Position numbers and translations under genes: made by a program. From Taenia hydatigena (lineage: Eukaryota > Platyhelminthes > Cestoda > Cyclophyllidea > Taeniidae): 64,000 nt of DNA. The stretch is from the NCBI GenBank assembly GCA_036345935.2, contig JADWOT020001419.1:124001-188000 (forward strand), given 5' to 3'. This document shows, one piece after another, positions 1 through 10,549 of the stretch. Positions within the stretch are counted from its first letter, which is position 1. Every line of letters starts with the position of its first letter. The notes beneath the pieces were generated by a model, which saw only the letters and a program-made list of their open reading frames with translations, had not been told where the DNA came from and ran no database searches.

Positions 1-234
1 CGCTAGCGGCATTCAATCGAATGCAGTTACAAAAACACCCAGGAAGGAAACAAATATGGTGCGTCGCAACGCATCTATTTGAGTGGCGTGGTGTTAGACT
101 GCATCAGATGTGTTGACACGATGATCATGTGGAGAAGAATACTTGTACCGAGTGAGTGTAGGGGAGCGGACATGGCATGCCATGCAGTAAGGAGTGGGGC
201 GGTGTGCCGGTGTCAAAGCAATGGATCAATGAAA

Positions 235-900
235 CTAGAAAGGCGGGAGGATGTGAGAGATGGAGCTGTTGTAGCGCAATGCATAGCGCATCTGAATTTT
301 ACCCAGAATATTGAGGATTCCAGTCTCCCCTGCAGTTATGTTAGCATAGCTAATGCCTTCCTTTCTTCGCCTCCCAATGCTTTGTACATAGTTAGGATTT
401 CGCTGCTTGGAAACCATCTCATATTCAATTAATCAATTCCTTCGGCCACGATCAACCCATTTTATAGCAAACAAATCTCGTTCCTACTTGCCGCAACAAT
501 TTGCTGCACTCGCATGCCAGCCCCTTCTACCTCCCTATTGGATAGCACCGAGTAGGCAGACAGATTGCAATTACAAGGCGTTTTGTACGTGGTGCAGCAG
601 AGTAGAAGGATAAGGTAGGATGGATGAAGTGCACTGATCCTGACGTGATTTGAATACGCATCCAGAGTCGGACGCTCTACAATCACACCACTAAGTTGTT
701 AACGTAGTCTTCGTGCCACCTTGTCAACACCATCACCAATCAGCGCCAATGCCTGGTGCATCTACCCTTCTATCCTTGCAACAGCAACCGCTGTAGAAGA
801 CGGTAATGGCATGTAGATAGGTATGAGTGATGGGGTAGTGACACCTATGTAGGCTTTAGGGCGCGATGGTGTGCAGATGGGAAGGAGAGGAAGTGAGTAC
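235..900. repeat. Dispersed repeat family R1, copy 1
   Basis: This block aligns by eye, in the same orientation, with the block at 22303-23045. Shared landmarks include the run around 'gaagtgcactgatcctg' (about 625-642), 'ccactaagttg' (687-697), 'gtagtcttcgtgccaa' style sequence (about 702-717), 'tgtagaagac' (about 791-800) and 'gtatgagtgatgg' (about 820-832). The left boundary is less certain than the right because similarity fades below about 345. The copies differ at many positions, so insertion was not recent. No protein frame is shared across the whole element. It contains the tRNA-Trp-like remnant listed separately. Whether R1 is a tRNA-derived SINE, a miniature LTR element or a decayed segmental duplication cannot be settled from two copies. 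Confidence 0.8.
635..697 (-). pseudogene. Truncated tRNA-Trp-like sequence inside R1 copy 1
   Basis: Read on the minus strand this 63-nt segment starts with an A-box-like 'TAGTGGTGTGATTGTAG', continues through 'GCGTCCGACTC' and ends with a T-arm region 'GCGTATTCAAATCACGTC' followed by 'AGGATCA'. That order matches metazoan tRNA-Trp closely, especially the T arm and acceptor 3' strand. About nine bases expected after the anticodon (the 3' side of the anticodon stem and the variable loop) are missing, and the CCA anticodon position reads CTG-like. It cannot fold as a working tRNA and is best seen as a tRNA-derived module of the repeat. Confidence 0.6.
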
Positions 901-2276
901 CCTTCTGTATCTGAAGTCTCCTCAGATTTTGTCGAAGCTAAGAAATCTTTCCTGCGTTTCCCAGTATTTGTCAACACTTTCATTACAGGTGCTTGGAGAA
1001 TCTAGATAACCAAGAAATTCAATGAATCGACTAAGATTAACCAGAGCCAAAACATGTCAAATGAACAACAAATATTAAAAAGCGGAACATCAGCTTTTTA
1101 GAAAATAAGTCTACTTTTTTTATTGATACGGTTGGTGCAGAAGCTGTCATGCAATCATAACAAAGTCAACGTTTTTGTGTTATAGTTCGAAGAGCAGCGA
1201 ACCAAAAGACATTGAAAAACGAAACAAGGATGTAAATGGAGATTCCTGGGTTCAACAGCACCCGGCAACGTAGCAATAACACTGATACCACAGCTGAGGT
1301 CTGCATCATTTTATCCAGTGAGCATAAGTTATTATGGATAAAATTCAGAGACCAGCGCGGGCATTTATAATGTTTACAAATGAAAGTAATGCAGCACTGA
1401 ATGTTCGTTCAAAGATTAAAATTGCTTTCTCAAGTGGAATGAAGAAGGGTCCATATTACTCTTGGCCCCGAATTTTTACTACTAATTGAAAGGCCGTCAT
1501 CGAGTGTAACTATACCATTGTACAGCAGCAAACAATCAGATGGCTGAAAGGGGGCAGGTATTGGAAAGTAGGGTATTGAAAGGGAAGGAAGAAGAGACTT
1601 ATTTACAGTCAACTTGGCGATTGTCCTATTAATGCCTATCCGTTAAGTTTGCGGTCAGAGATAGCACTCGTCTAAATAGTCACTTCGATGAAACGTGAAG
1701 TAAGATTAATTAAGTCTGTAATAGTTCTCGTCACAAAGGCTTATTGATGAAGAGAGAGGGATTCAGCACTCCCTGACGTCACAGAACAAACTTTGCCGCG
1801 TGGAGAGCAAGCTTTATTCCTCGAAAGATGCTGTCGTTCACCTAAGAGCATCCTGCATAATGTGACACGAAATTTGCTTCTACTTATATTTTGACTCTGC
1901 AGGCGTAGTGATCTTGTGGCTCGTGTATTTGAGGACAGGGTCTGTATTATTACAAACATTTAGAGGCGGCACATTAGATATCAGAATCAATTTACGCCAT
2001 GTAACCTTATGATTCCTTTGTCGGCCACCCTTGTCTGATCGGTCGATAATTTTGTGCGTGCAAATAAGTTGTCGTAAGTGGAGGCAACTCCCAGCCACTA
2101 CACTTTTTTCATTGCAAAGCTACACAGTCCTCAGTGAATCCAATTGCCATGGACTTCTTCGAGTACACTTAATAATGAAGATTATTCCGATAACTCGGAT
2201 TCATCAAATAATTCTAGGCTGTACTTTGTAGTAAGCTGCAATTGGTAAGAAAATATGTGCAAGGCGAAGCTGAAGG
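901..2276. other. No recognised gene
   Basis: I see no domain, RNA gene or repeat copy here. A 60-codon minus-strand frame at 1430-1612 has a reasonable amino-acid mix but no supporting splice sites or motif, so I do not call it. Confidence 0.5.
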
Positions 2277-2581
2277 GTGAAGACTGAAAGTGCTAACTGC
2301 GATCCTCGGTATGAAATATTAATAGGTTTATGTTCTAGATATCTTTATTATATGAAGAGGGCTGAAATGGAGCAAATACGTTGGGGCTTCAAGGAGGAGG
2401 ATGTGCCAGCCTCAGAAGTGCGACCGCGCTGCCCTACGACAAGGTTGAAAATGTCCTCCCACCTCTGGCCTACAAAGCATATTTAAGGGACGCAAGTATC
2501 ACGCGCATGTGCAACGCAATGGGAGAAGAAAGGATAGCACCAAGACACATTGACCTCTACGCAACTAAGAAGCTTGTTTAA
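2277..2581 (+). pseudogene. Possible remnant of cytochrome bc1 complex subunit 7 (QCR7/UQCRB)
   Basis: Two overlapping plus frames, 2277-2486 and 2381-2581, together resemble the small matrix-side subunit of respiratory complex III. The first gives a 'RYLYYMKR' region and then 'GFKEEDV'. After a frame change near 2410-2430 the second gives 'ALPYDKVEN', 'KAYLRDAS' and 'EERIAPRHIDLYATKKLV', in the order of the family blocks YY..NKLG, EDEDV..A.RRLP, KRA.DL and KEQW..YE.D..YL. The expected LP-x-EQW core is poorly kept and the frame is broken, so if homologous this is a decayed copy. Resemblance is only by eye and the region could be unrelated. No introns are evident, which would fit a processed copy. 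Confidence 0.28.
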
Positions 2582-3516
2582 GGCCTTGGCATCTTACTTC
2601 GTTACATTGTTAGTGTCTACATTTTCCCAATGTGCTGTCTTGAAAAAGAGTGTGATGCTTTAGTTTTTGGTCAGCGATATGCAAAGTAAGTCGGACAAAA
2701 GGAAACAACCCAAACTAGTAATATACTTCACCAACACACTTAGCGATCTACTTATTGGACGAGATCGTCTCTTTATGGACTTGTCATCGTGGCTGGCTGA
2801 TATGCGAAAAATTCATTGCTTTGCAAATAGAAAGGGAGAAAAAACACAAGTTAGGGATTAAGAAAAGCAACTTAAAATAACGTCTCACAATATCAAAAAC
2901 CTAGTGCAATTACAGACTCAAAATGGCTTGACTAAATAAATGGAACAACATAAGAACCTGAAAGCGGAGCTATTGACATCTAAATAATAAACTTACGATA
3001 AATAAACCACCTTTTCTGACGCAGCAAACAACCATTGGATATAAACCAAAACCTGCATTAGAAAGTGCAATAAGCTAAGAATAATTAGAAGAAACTGCCT
3101 GCAATCTAAAGTGTTTAGCAAGGCTGTTATAAGCATGACTCCATTTTAATAATGCTACAGGACCCGAGCATGTAGGTTGGTGTCGTTTGTCGCTCAACGG
3201 AACTCGACACCTGTCTAAGTTTTACTATTGTAACTGCGCACCCAATTGTTAGATTTTGTTATACGGCAAATATTTAAGGAAGTTGGCCGTAAGTTCACTG
3301 ATATCAGATTTCTATCACCCTTGTTATCGAACCGTCATTGTTGCCTGATCGCTATTGCCTCGAATGCATCCTTAGGCTGAACTATTTAATTAATAAAACA
3401 GTGCCGTTAACTTGTTTCTTAATGCCTCTTCCCTCCAATTCATTGTATGATTCCATTTTAAATTTAACTTTCAAGAATCTCGACGTGTGTTTTGGCTAAT
3501 CCCAGGCCTCATCTTG
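2582..3516 (+). other. No recognised gene; one small ORF
   Basis: A plus frame at 2667-2861 (64 codons) has a plausible protein composition with a basic tail, but shows no motif and no clear splice context. The remainder up to the AIMP1-like exon is A/T-rich without features I can name. Confidence 0.4.
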
Positions 3517-3522
3517 ATGAAA

Positions 3523-3666
3523 ATGGACTCAGAGAAACTTGCAGAGATTGCCAATTGCGATGGAAGCGCATTTAAGCATGCTAAACTAGCATATGTTGCA
3601 AGCAATGCTCAGCTCAAACGAGAAATTGATGCCCACAAGGAGAGATCGAATCATCTAGAAACTATG
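3523..3666 (+). CDS. AIMP1: Probable first exon of an AIMP1-like protein (N-terminal helix)
   Basis: The frame begins ATG at 3523 (an in-frame ATG also lies at 3517) and reads MDSEKLAEIANCDG, then 'NAQLKREIDAHKERSNHLET'. The second part is a charged heptad-like helix comparable with the 'NAKLKKEI' coiled coil in the N-terminal half of AIMP1/p43, the scaffold of the animal multi-aminoacyl-tRNA synthetase complex. I end the exon at ATG|GTTGGT (3666/3667), which leaves phase 0 and matches the next exon at 4948 after a 1281-nt intron. The donor is not a strong consensus, and without the downstream EMAPII exon I would not have named this segment. Confidence 0.45.
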
Positions 3667-4947
3667 GTTGGTCAAAAGTTGATTTTATTCGACTTTTAAC
3701 AGGATCTTTGTAGACACTTTATCCTTTCCTTCTTCATGCAAAATCATATCGGAAACTCGGAATCTAGCATTCCGTTTACCCTAGCCCGTCCAAGAAACAA
3801 ACCTGGTGCGTTCTTTCCACTTAATTTTTGTGGTAATCTGATTTCAATTAAGCGATTGAATGACCCTAGATATCGCGATTAACATTTAAAAAATGTCTGA
3901 GTTGCTTTGCGCGAAATCGCACTATTAATATTGCTTTCTAAATCCACCATTATCTTGGTATTTGGTTTTTCGACTGGTTTGCAGTGGATTGTTTAGTTAC
4001 TCTTGTCATGGTGCTTCGCATTCATCGCATTTTCTCTTTAAAATGGACGCGTTTTGTGTTGGGGTTGTATTAATCCAGTGTTACAATTAATTGTTCTTGG
4101 TTCATTTTCGTCTTAGTCACATCATCAATCTTATAGATTTGACGAGTACATTAATGCTGCTAATCAGTCCGGCCAAAATGCTGCATTTTTTAATTAATCA
4201 GTCAAGTTTGTTATTTTGTGGTGCAAACTAAAATGCTTGGCATATCTTTGTCGCAAAAATTATTTGTTCTTCATCGCTATCTAAGTGGCAAGATGCAACA
4301 ATTACATGCTATTTTAGGAGGTCGTGCCTTTTTTGCCTTCCTGGTTTCGTAGGCAAAGCATATGCCTTGCTAAGTGGTTTGTGCCATTAAATGACAGGAT
4401 ATAACTTGCCATTAGCGAGGCGTTTTCACCGCCACTGCTGCACGGTCTTTCATATGCACCCATTAGGAAGATTCGTTGTTTATAGATCTAAAGTTGATGG
4501 TAGTCAGCCTCCTCCCATTCCAATGCGATGAATAGCTGCCACTAAATCATTGTTATCACGTAGAGGCGGAACCAGTCGTGCTTTATATTTTGATAGCATT
4601 CCTTTTATTTTCCAATAGCTTCTTTTTATTAGGGACTAAAACGGTTGATGACATTTGTGATGCATACTGGCCGGTAAGGTGGCCACGCATTGCCTTTTGT
4701 TCTTTCAGTCTTCACGATGGGGATTCGGTCAACCATGTTTACCTTTGAATTGATTCATAAACTTGCAGTGGCTTCCATTCATCGTTTACACTTAAGGTGT
4801 CTTGGAGACATTAACTTATCAACCTATTTGTTTCATGTCAGTAGGAGTGTCATGTTGCATTCTATACACCCTGTTCATGGAGGCGATAACAACCATTACT
4901 CTACTTTTAACTCAGATGGAGGCATCTCTCTCGTGGTGCTAAACTAG

Positions 4948-5073
4948 TCTCTATTAACGGGTGGCCAAAATGATAAAGGTTCGTCCGTTGACATCAGTCG
5001 CATCGACATGCGGGTGGGCGAACTCGTGGAGATGGAACACCATCCTGATGCGGACTCACTTTTTGTAGGAAAG
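4948..5073 (+). CDS. AIMP1: EMAPII/tRNA-binding domain exon of an AIMP1-like protein
   Basis: This 42-codon exon lies between an acceptor ...AACTAG (ending 4947) and a donor AAG|GTTAGT (5073/5074), phase 0 at both ends. It reads SLLTGGQNDKGSSV and then 'DISRIDMRVGELVEMEHHPD' followed by ADSLFVGK. The D-[IV]-S-R-[IL]-D-[ML]-R-[IV]-G and H-P-D-A-D-S-L-[FY]-V blocks are the start of the OB-fold tRNA-binding domain of AIMP1/EMAPII, related to Arc1p, Trbp111 and the MetRS and TyrRS C-terminal domains. This fold binds tRNA and, in AIMP1, sits in the cytosolic synthetase complex. The second half of the domain (PRT-x-SGL, the VVxxNLKP strand and KMRG) should follow, but I did not find it. The gene may be broken, or its exons may be unrecognised or beyond my reading. 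Confidence 0.8.
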
Positions 5074-7241
5074 GTTAGTTGCAATCACCTTTGTCCTAGG
5101 TATCCTGCCGCCAATGTGACAGCATAGTGAAAGCATGGCGCTTGCTCATGCGTTTCATAAGGACAGTTAAAACATTTTGCGTGAGACAGTGCTAAATTCC
5201 TCGAAGTATCATGAGCAAATAAATGATTGTTACCTCTGGCTCACGGCAGCGAAACGTCTTTTGGACATTTAAAAAGTCAGTTTAACTCGATCTAACGTGT
5301 TTTAACTTTTACAAACATAATTTTTTTGGCATTTAAAATGGTTGTTACTTGACTGCATGCTTGCATTTTTAAGTAACAGCTTTATCGTTATAAATGCTCA
5401 CATTATATTATTTTGAAGGACCACTCCAAACTTAAACTATCATTTTGGTTCAAATCCGATCGTACACTTCCTGCTAATTAGATTTCTGGCAAATATACCC
5501 GCTTTTTGAGTCGTCCAAAGCAGACTCTAACCTAAAAATGAAGGATTTTCCTGCAGATCGGTCACTAATGGAAAACTTTGAAGCGATCTTATGGTTCTGC
5601 CAGAGCAGTATAATTTACGGAATAGATTTATTTCGACGACTTTTACCTAAGAGTAACGCAGGTTGGACACTTTATGGCGATTTTTAGGTCTTGTGACAAC
5701 TTTTACTGGCCCTCTTAGGCCAACGTATAACAGATAAACTAGTAGATGTAGCGATTTTCTTGCCAACTGTTTTTAGAAGCATTGGTCTGCGCTTCGAATC
5801 GACAAGACGACAAGGGACTAAGAGGTGAATTCGACAGTTTAATCTTTTAATGATAAAAAATCCTTCGCAGTGCCTAACACTTCTTGTTAATTAGGTAGTG
5901 CTTTTAGGTAACTGGCTACAAATTTTAAATGCCTTAGTGGCTAGTAATCTCGGATTATCAAAAGGAAATCACAGTGGTTTATTTCTTAAAACGGAGAGGC
6001 TCCAGTCGTCCTCAGATTCGAGAACCGAAATTCAAATGCTGGAAATATTGACAAGTAGCAACCCAAGCTAAATGCACTACATTGCAAGGATATTTGATAT
6101 TTAAGGTTGATTGCGGTACACGTTAGGCCTAGTTGCAACACACTACACGCATTTTTTATTCATGGCACATGCGTGATAGCCTGTGTCAGCTCTCTATGAA
6201 GTTGTTTAAGAGTCAGGCATTGCGCTAAGTGGTAAAGGCTGGTGGCCATCCCCATATTTTTCCTTGGGGTTTCAGAGGCATTTGAGACTTTACAAGGGTT
6301 AGTGCGACAATCACACTCAACCAGCATTAATTTGGCCATATAACATTGATTTTGGAAGTTATGTTCATCTTTCTGACCATGAGATTAGAGTTACGAAGGT
6401 GTGACACGCTAGTAAAATAATGAACACCATTCCAGCATGACCAGTATTACGTTTCAACTAATCCTCTACCATTCAGTCGATTTAGAAAGTTTAACTAGAT
6501 TATTTCGTTGATAACAATGAGATGGGCCTTAAAGTCAGAGGTGATGGCCATTTGCTTGGCATTCTCAACATAAAATCGGTGGTTGTTCGAGTTTAGCTAA
6601 AGTCCCGTCTGGATGCCTCATGACAAATATTCACTGCTGGCATGGTTTAGATGATATTGATTACTGTCGACCAGCTGAGTCTTCATCCGACATTGCGGCA
6701 CTACATCACGCTAGGTAACAATCATGCCTGCATTGATTTTGGATTGTCCTTCTGAGGTCAGGGGGGTCGTACCTAAGTCGAATTAACAAATTTCGTGATT
6801 GCGCCTAATGACACGCACAGATTTAGTAAGTCTTGCAGACAGGCCCGATCTTTGTTATTATTAATTAAGGTAGAGTTTATTGTAAGCTGTTCAATCGCAG
6901 TTAGATTCAGTTGCTTCCTTGCAACTACATCCCTGTGCCTGTGTTAATTTGACGAAACCCAGTTTGGTTTTTTGAAATCAGCTAGACGATCGTCGGTTTT
7001 TTCGTAGCATAAATTATACCTAGCATCTGCTTCTGCTTTTTGGTAAACAATGAAAAGGTGAAGGAACTAGTTGCTTGACTTACACCTAATTGCGGTGTGA
7101 TTGCTTTCGCTGTATTTATACGAAGACAATATCTGTTTTAAATACCCAGGAACAGATGCGTGAGGTGGACGTGCCGAAATATTTCACGCAAGTTCCTAAA
7201 GAGCAGCATGAATTTGCTGTCTGCACTGGGTAGAGGTCTGT
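5074..7241. other. Intron or intergenic; expected AIMP1 exons not found
   Basis: A/T-rich sequence with no frame matching the remaining EMAPII blocks. One weak plus-strand candidate at about 7150-7228 follows an 'acccag' acceptor in phase 0 and contains 'KYFTQVPKEQHEF', vaguely like the V-P-x-E-Q segment after SGLV. It has no PRT or SGL and runs into a stop, so I do not accept it. Confidence 0.4.
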
Positions 7242-8137
7242 TCAGAGCCGTAACTTGGTGTACAATTGGATTTCATGAGTGGAGACGGGCACCAAGTCTA
7301 TGCTGTCTGCAACCCAATGCATGCTAAAAAGTGCGAAATTAATGGCGGGCACAAAAGTCGATGCGTAGCCAGAAGTGCAGACTATATCCACTCTAGACAT
7401 TGCCTTAAGCATTGAAATCAACATGCAGAACTTGTCTGCTGTAATTAGTGAATGCAAATGTTTAAACGAACACCTTGACAATGAGGTGCAGCTCACGATG
7501 ACGTAAAGTTAACCAGATGAATAATATGAGGAAGGGATAGGATTCTGTGGGTAGTACCTCCTATTTGGAGGTAAAATAGGACAACGCCTGTGATGGAAAC
7601 GAGCATAACGCTAGTCGTATTCAATGGGTCACGCAGACGTGCGACACAATGAGCTGCGTATGCTTTGCTATTATATTCGCCTCAACGTATATGTTTGTGT
7701 TCTTTTTGTGGAACTAACCGCGCTCTGCCGATTTGGTCTGGGCAGTAAATTGACCTTTACTGGAATGAGAGTAGGTGAGCTTTAAGAGAAGGATAGGATT
7801 ATGGTCATAATATGCTTCATAAAACGACCGTTTTCCAAAATCTAATTTGAAGAAACCCGTCTTTATGGTCATTAACCAAATAGTAATTTGGCATTTCCAC
7901 AAAGCATCATGATCATGTTTTTCAATGCTAAACTAAATAACTTACCAGGAACTCTATCGTTGTTGGAATAAAGGCCTGTAAAAGCTTTATGAAGGATATA
8001 ATCTGCAAAATATTTTGCATTGGTTCTTCTAGCATCAGAATGAAAGGCCATTAATTTGTGAAAAAGAAGGTGCGTGGAGGTAAGCAAGCTTTGAACTGCA
8101 AGATAGTTTGCATTTGCAAGACAGGGTAGCACTAGCC
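7242..8137 (-). CDS. C-terminal part of an unidentified protein, three exons
   Basis: Minus-strand exons join in phase: 8137-7946, 7841-7719 and 7438-7242 (stop TGA at 7242-7244). The first follows a pyrimidine-rich CCCTCTAG acceptor and ends at CCTG|GTAAG; the 104-nt intron ends TTAG; the second exon ends GCG|GTTAGT; the 280-nt intron ends in AATTACAG. Both junctions are phase 1 and the frame stays open for 169 codons. The peptide has a Leu-rich helical start (LVLPCLANANYLAVQ), a basic helix (SDARRTNAKYFADYILHKAF), an aromatic stretch (FYEAYYDHNPILLL) and a hydrophobic tail ending EIQLYTKLRL. It looks alpha-helical. I do not recognise the family. Upstream exons should lie above 8137; a frame at 8361-8588 is a candidate, but I could not find a convincing phase-1 donor. 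Confidence 0.65.
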
Positions 8138-9412
8138 CTAGAGGGAATTTGTAGTTAATATTCTTGGTCAGCGCATGCCATTTTATATGAACTCATCCAA
8201 AATTAGTGTTATTGCGTGTTTCAAAACTGTAAGAAACTGCTTTAGCACCTGTGATCACCTCTGCTACCATCAACAAAGGTTCGGGGTAGCGATCTCTTGA
8301 AATGCGAAGACGAAAAGTGCTCTAACCTCCATTTTAAATGAGTTCACCAGCATTTGATACCTAGGATAAGTCGAAGTGCATCTTATGTGCTTTTGCAATT
8401 ACGGCACATGTGTGACACCTCTGGGTGGCTTTAATTAGCTCCTGTTTTAAAACGCGACCAACTTTTCTCTTTGCAGAGTGAATCGCTACTAGCTTCATTG
8501 AGTAGGAAGAGTCGCTCATAAAAGGTACATGATGGTTAAAAGGTGACCCATTCCTTCCGCCCTCAATCGAATGTCTCAACCATTGCAATTTTCACACCAT
8601 AAAATGTCAGGAGTTATTAGTTGATTCTTAAACAGATCTGAAGCACGTGACTCTGGGACACTTTGATGCAGGCTACTAAGACGCAAGTGATGGAGGGCAT
8701 CTTGAAAGTCATGTACATAGCACTAGACTGATAGGAATGTTAAACCTGCGTTTTTCAAGACAACTTCCTGCTCGATCAAATCCACTTTAGCAAATTCAGA
8801 TGCTATATGGGCAAGCTTTTGAAAAAATAGTGCATTATGACTTATGAGTAAAGTCGTGGTTTTAATAGAAGTTACGACCTACTAATCCCTCTAACTGAAA
8901 GCGGTCAACTAGCCATGAAAAGTAACAATAAAAATGTGCAGGCTGACTTTGCAACAAATAATAAGTAGCTGCGCAAAACTGCTCTTGAAAAACAATCATG
9001 AGAACCATTTGTCATCCGTTGTTAACTAGGTATGAGCTGATGCGCACTTATTTTTTAAAAGCAATGATCTGGCTTTGCCTACCTTTTTTCCAGATGCTTG
9101 TTTAGAGCTCTCTGCACATGCAGTCTTGTGGGCGTCAGAAACTAGTGTCAGGAGGTGATGAAGGATATTAATTAAAACTCGCGAATGCATTTTTAGAGGA
9201 ATGTGGGGAAGGGACTTAAGATCCTTTTACTATTCAGTTCTGCACCAATTTAAAGCGCAAGAAATAAGATAGTCATTAAAGATTGTAATAAAGCTTCATT
9301 CCAACTGAATAACTAGCTCTGACTTCTCTTTAGTGAAGTCGTAATTGCCTTTTAGAAGGAACAAACTCAATTTGATTAAATATTATAATATGTGGTCACG
9401 CAATCGTAAAGT
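8138..9412. other. No confirmed gene; one candidate minus-strand exon
   Basis: The minus frame at 8361-8588 contains SDSSYSMKLVAIHSAKRKVG and has possible splice signals within it, and could be an earlier exon of the gene ending at 7242. On the plus strand a 'ttctctttgcag' acceptor at about 8464-8475 is followed by a short open stretch ending at a stop near 8520. Neither is decisive. Above 8600 I see nothing. Confidence 0.35.
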
Positions 9413-9627
9413 TTATTTTATCACATCTAAGTCTGTGTCATTCGAATGCTTCATGTTCATGCTACTTTTGTGGCTTGGGCCTGATAGAATTACTATAATA
9501 AACCTATTTGCGCCATAGTCATAGAGCTGATCATTACTACTCCTCTTTAGCCCAGACCCTGCCTCCACAGCATTTTGCTTGCTGCCTATCCTATTACATT
9601 TTTGGAAATAATGGCAAGACAATGCTC
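9413..9627 (-). CDS. Candidate terminal exon of an unidentified protein
   Basis: On the minus strand an acceptor ATATTCAACAG ends at 9628 and is followed, in phase 1, by 71 open codons to a TAA at 9413-9415. The peptide is hydrophilic, with SKQNAVEAGSGLKRSSNDQL in the middle and SMNMKHSNDTDLDVIK at the end, as expected of a disordered C-terminus. No domain is visible. It ends before the gene at 7242-8137 begins on the same strand, so it probably closes a separate upstream gene whose other exons I did not identify. Confidence 0.35.
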
Positions 9628-9811
9628 CTGTTGAATATAATAAGTAATTAGTCTGCACCGTTTTAGTAGTATTTATCGCTGTTTATCAGTGTTGTTTTTG
9701 AAGATTACTAGCAAATCAAATGCACTTTTTATCTAATCAAGCAGCTACTCTCAAGTTCTTGGCAATAATTGCAGTAGCAGAGGCGCTAGTTGATGGTTTG
9801 GTTTTTCGTAG

Positions 9812-10037
9812 GGAACACTTTCAATTTGGTGCCAAGGAATATTTTACCGACAGTCAGTGCAATGGAAACAAATATTTTTCCAATTAGAAGAGCAGCCGCT
9901 GCTTCGCGCATAAGCGCAGGGCCATCAAATTGTTGTCAAGCCCTTTTAATGGCCCGGCAATTCTTTCCAGTTATCAACCTTTATTTCTCATACATAATAC
10001 ATGGGCATGGTCCGCGACAAATGAGGCAGAAATTGAG
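9812..10037 (+). CDS. Candidate internal exon, unidentified protein
   Basis: The acceptor GGTTTTTCGTAG (ending 9811) and donor TTGAG|GTAGAG (10037/10038) bracket an open 226-nt stretch, phase 1 in and phase 2 out. It encodes a segment with 'PIRRAAAASRISAGPSNCC', a hydrophobic helix 'QFFPVINLYFSYIIHG' and a basic end 'PRQMRQKLR'. It could belong to the plus-strand gene starting by 10550, but its exit phase does not fit that exon directly, so a further exon would be needed. Confidence 0.3.
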
Positions 10038-10549
10038 GTAGAGGGAACAATTCAATTAATTTTAACGATCACTGTCACATTGGTTTGTTGCGACAACTTT
10101 AGGATATGATTCCTACATTCCTTAGTGCTCTTCTATCCCTCCTTTTATTTATTTCTTCGAGTTTACACTGCGCTGTGTCGAGAATTTCTGATTCACAGCC
10201 ATTACTGGAAGATTGTCGAAATCATCCCATTGTTACGTGAAGCGAATTGATCAAGCACTATATTTAAACCCATTAATTAATTTACACGGTCATACAAAGC
10301 AAAAAGCTATTCTTTCTGTGATAGTCTTACGTTTTGGCATCACATCGCTGGCCTGGTTAATTAACCTCTCCAGCGTTTTGTACAGACTACATCAAGTTAT
10401 GATACACTAACGGAGTAGATCTATGCACACAAGCGCACACTCACTTTAGCTCGACCAAAATTTGTGTGGTGAGGACAAATTACGCTAGCATGTGTTCTAA
10501 TCATGGTGTGGAGGTACGTGTTCATCTCGTTGACTAGTTGTGGATGCAG

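Noticed and set aside
5440..5465. 'ggttcaaatcc', a tRNA B-box-like sequence
   Set aside because: No A box or foldable arms lie upstream at the right distance.
7381..7506. Plus-strand 42-codon frame after 'gtgcag' with a coiled-coil look
   Set aside because: It is the shadow of the minus-strand exon 7438-7242, which has a far better acceptor (AATTACAG) and joins the neighbouring exons in phase.
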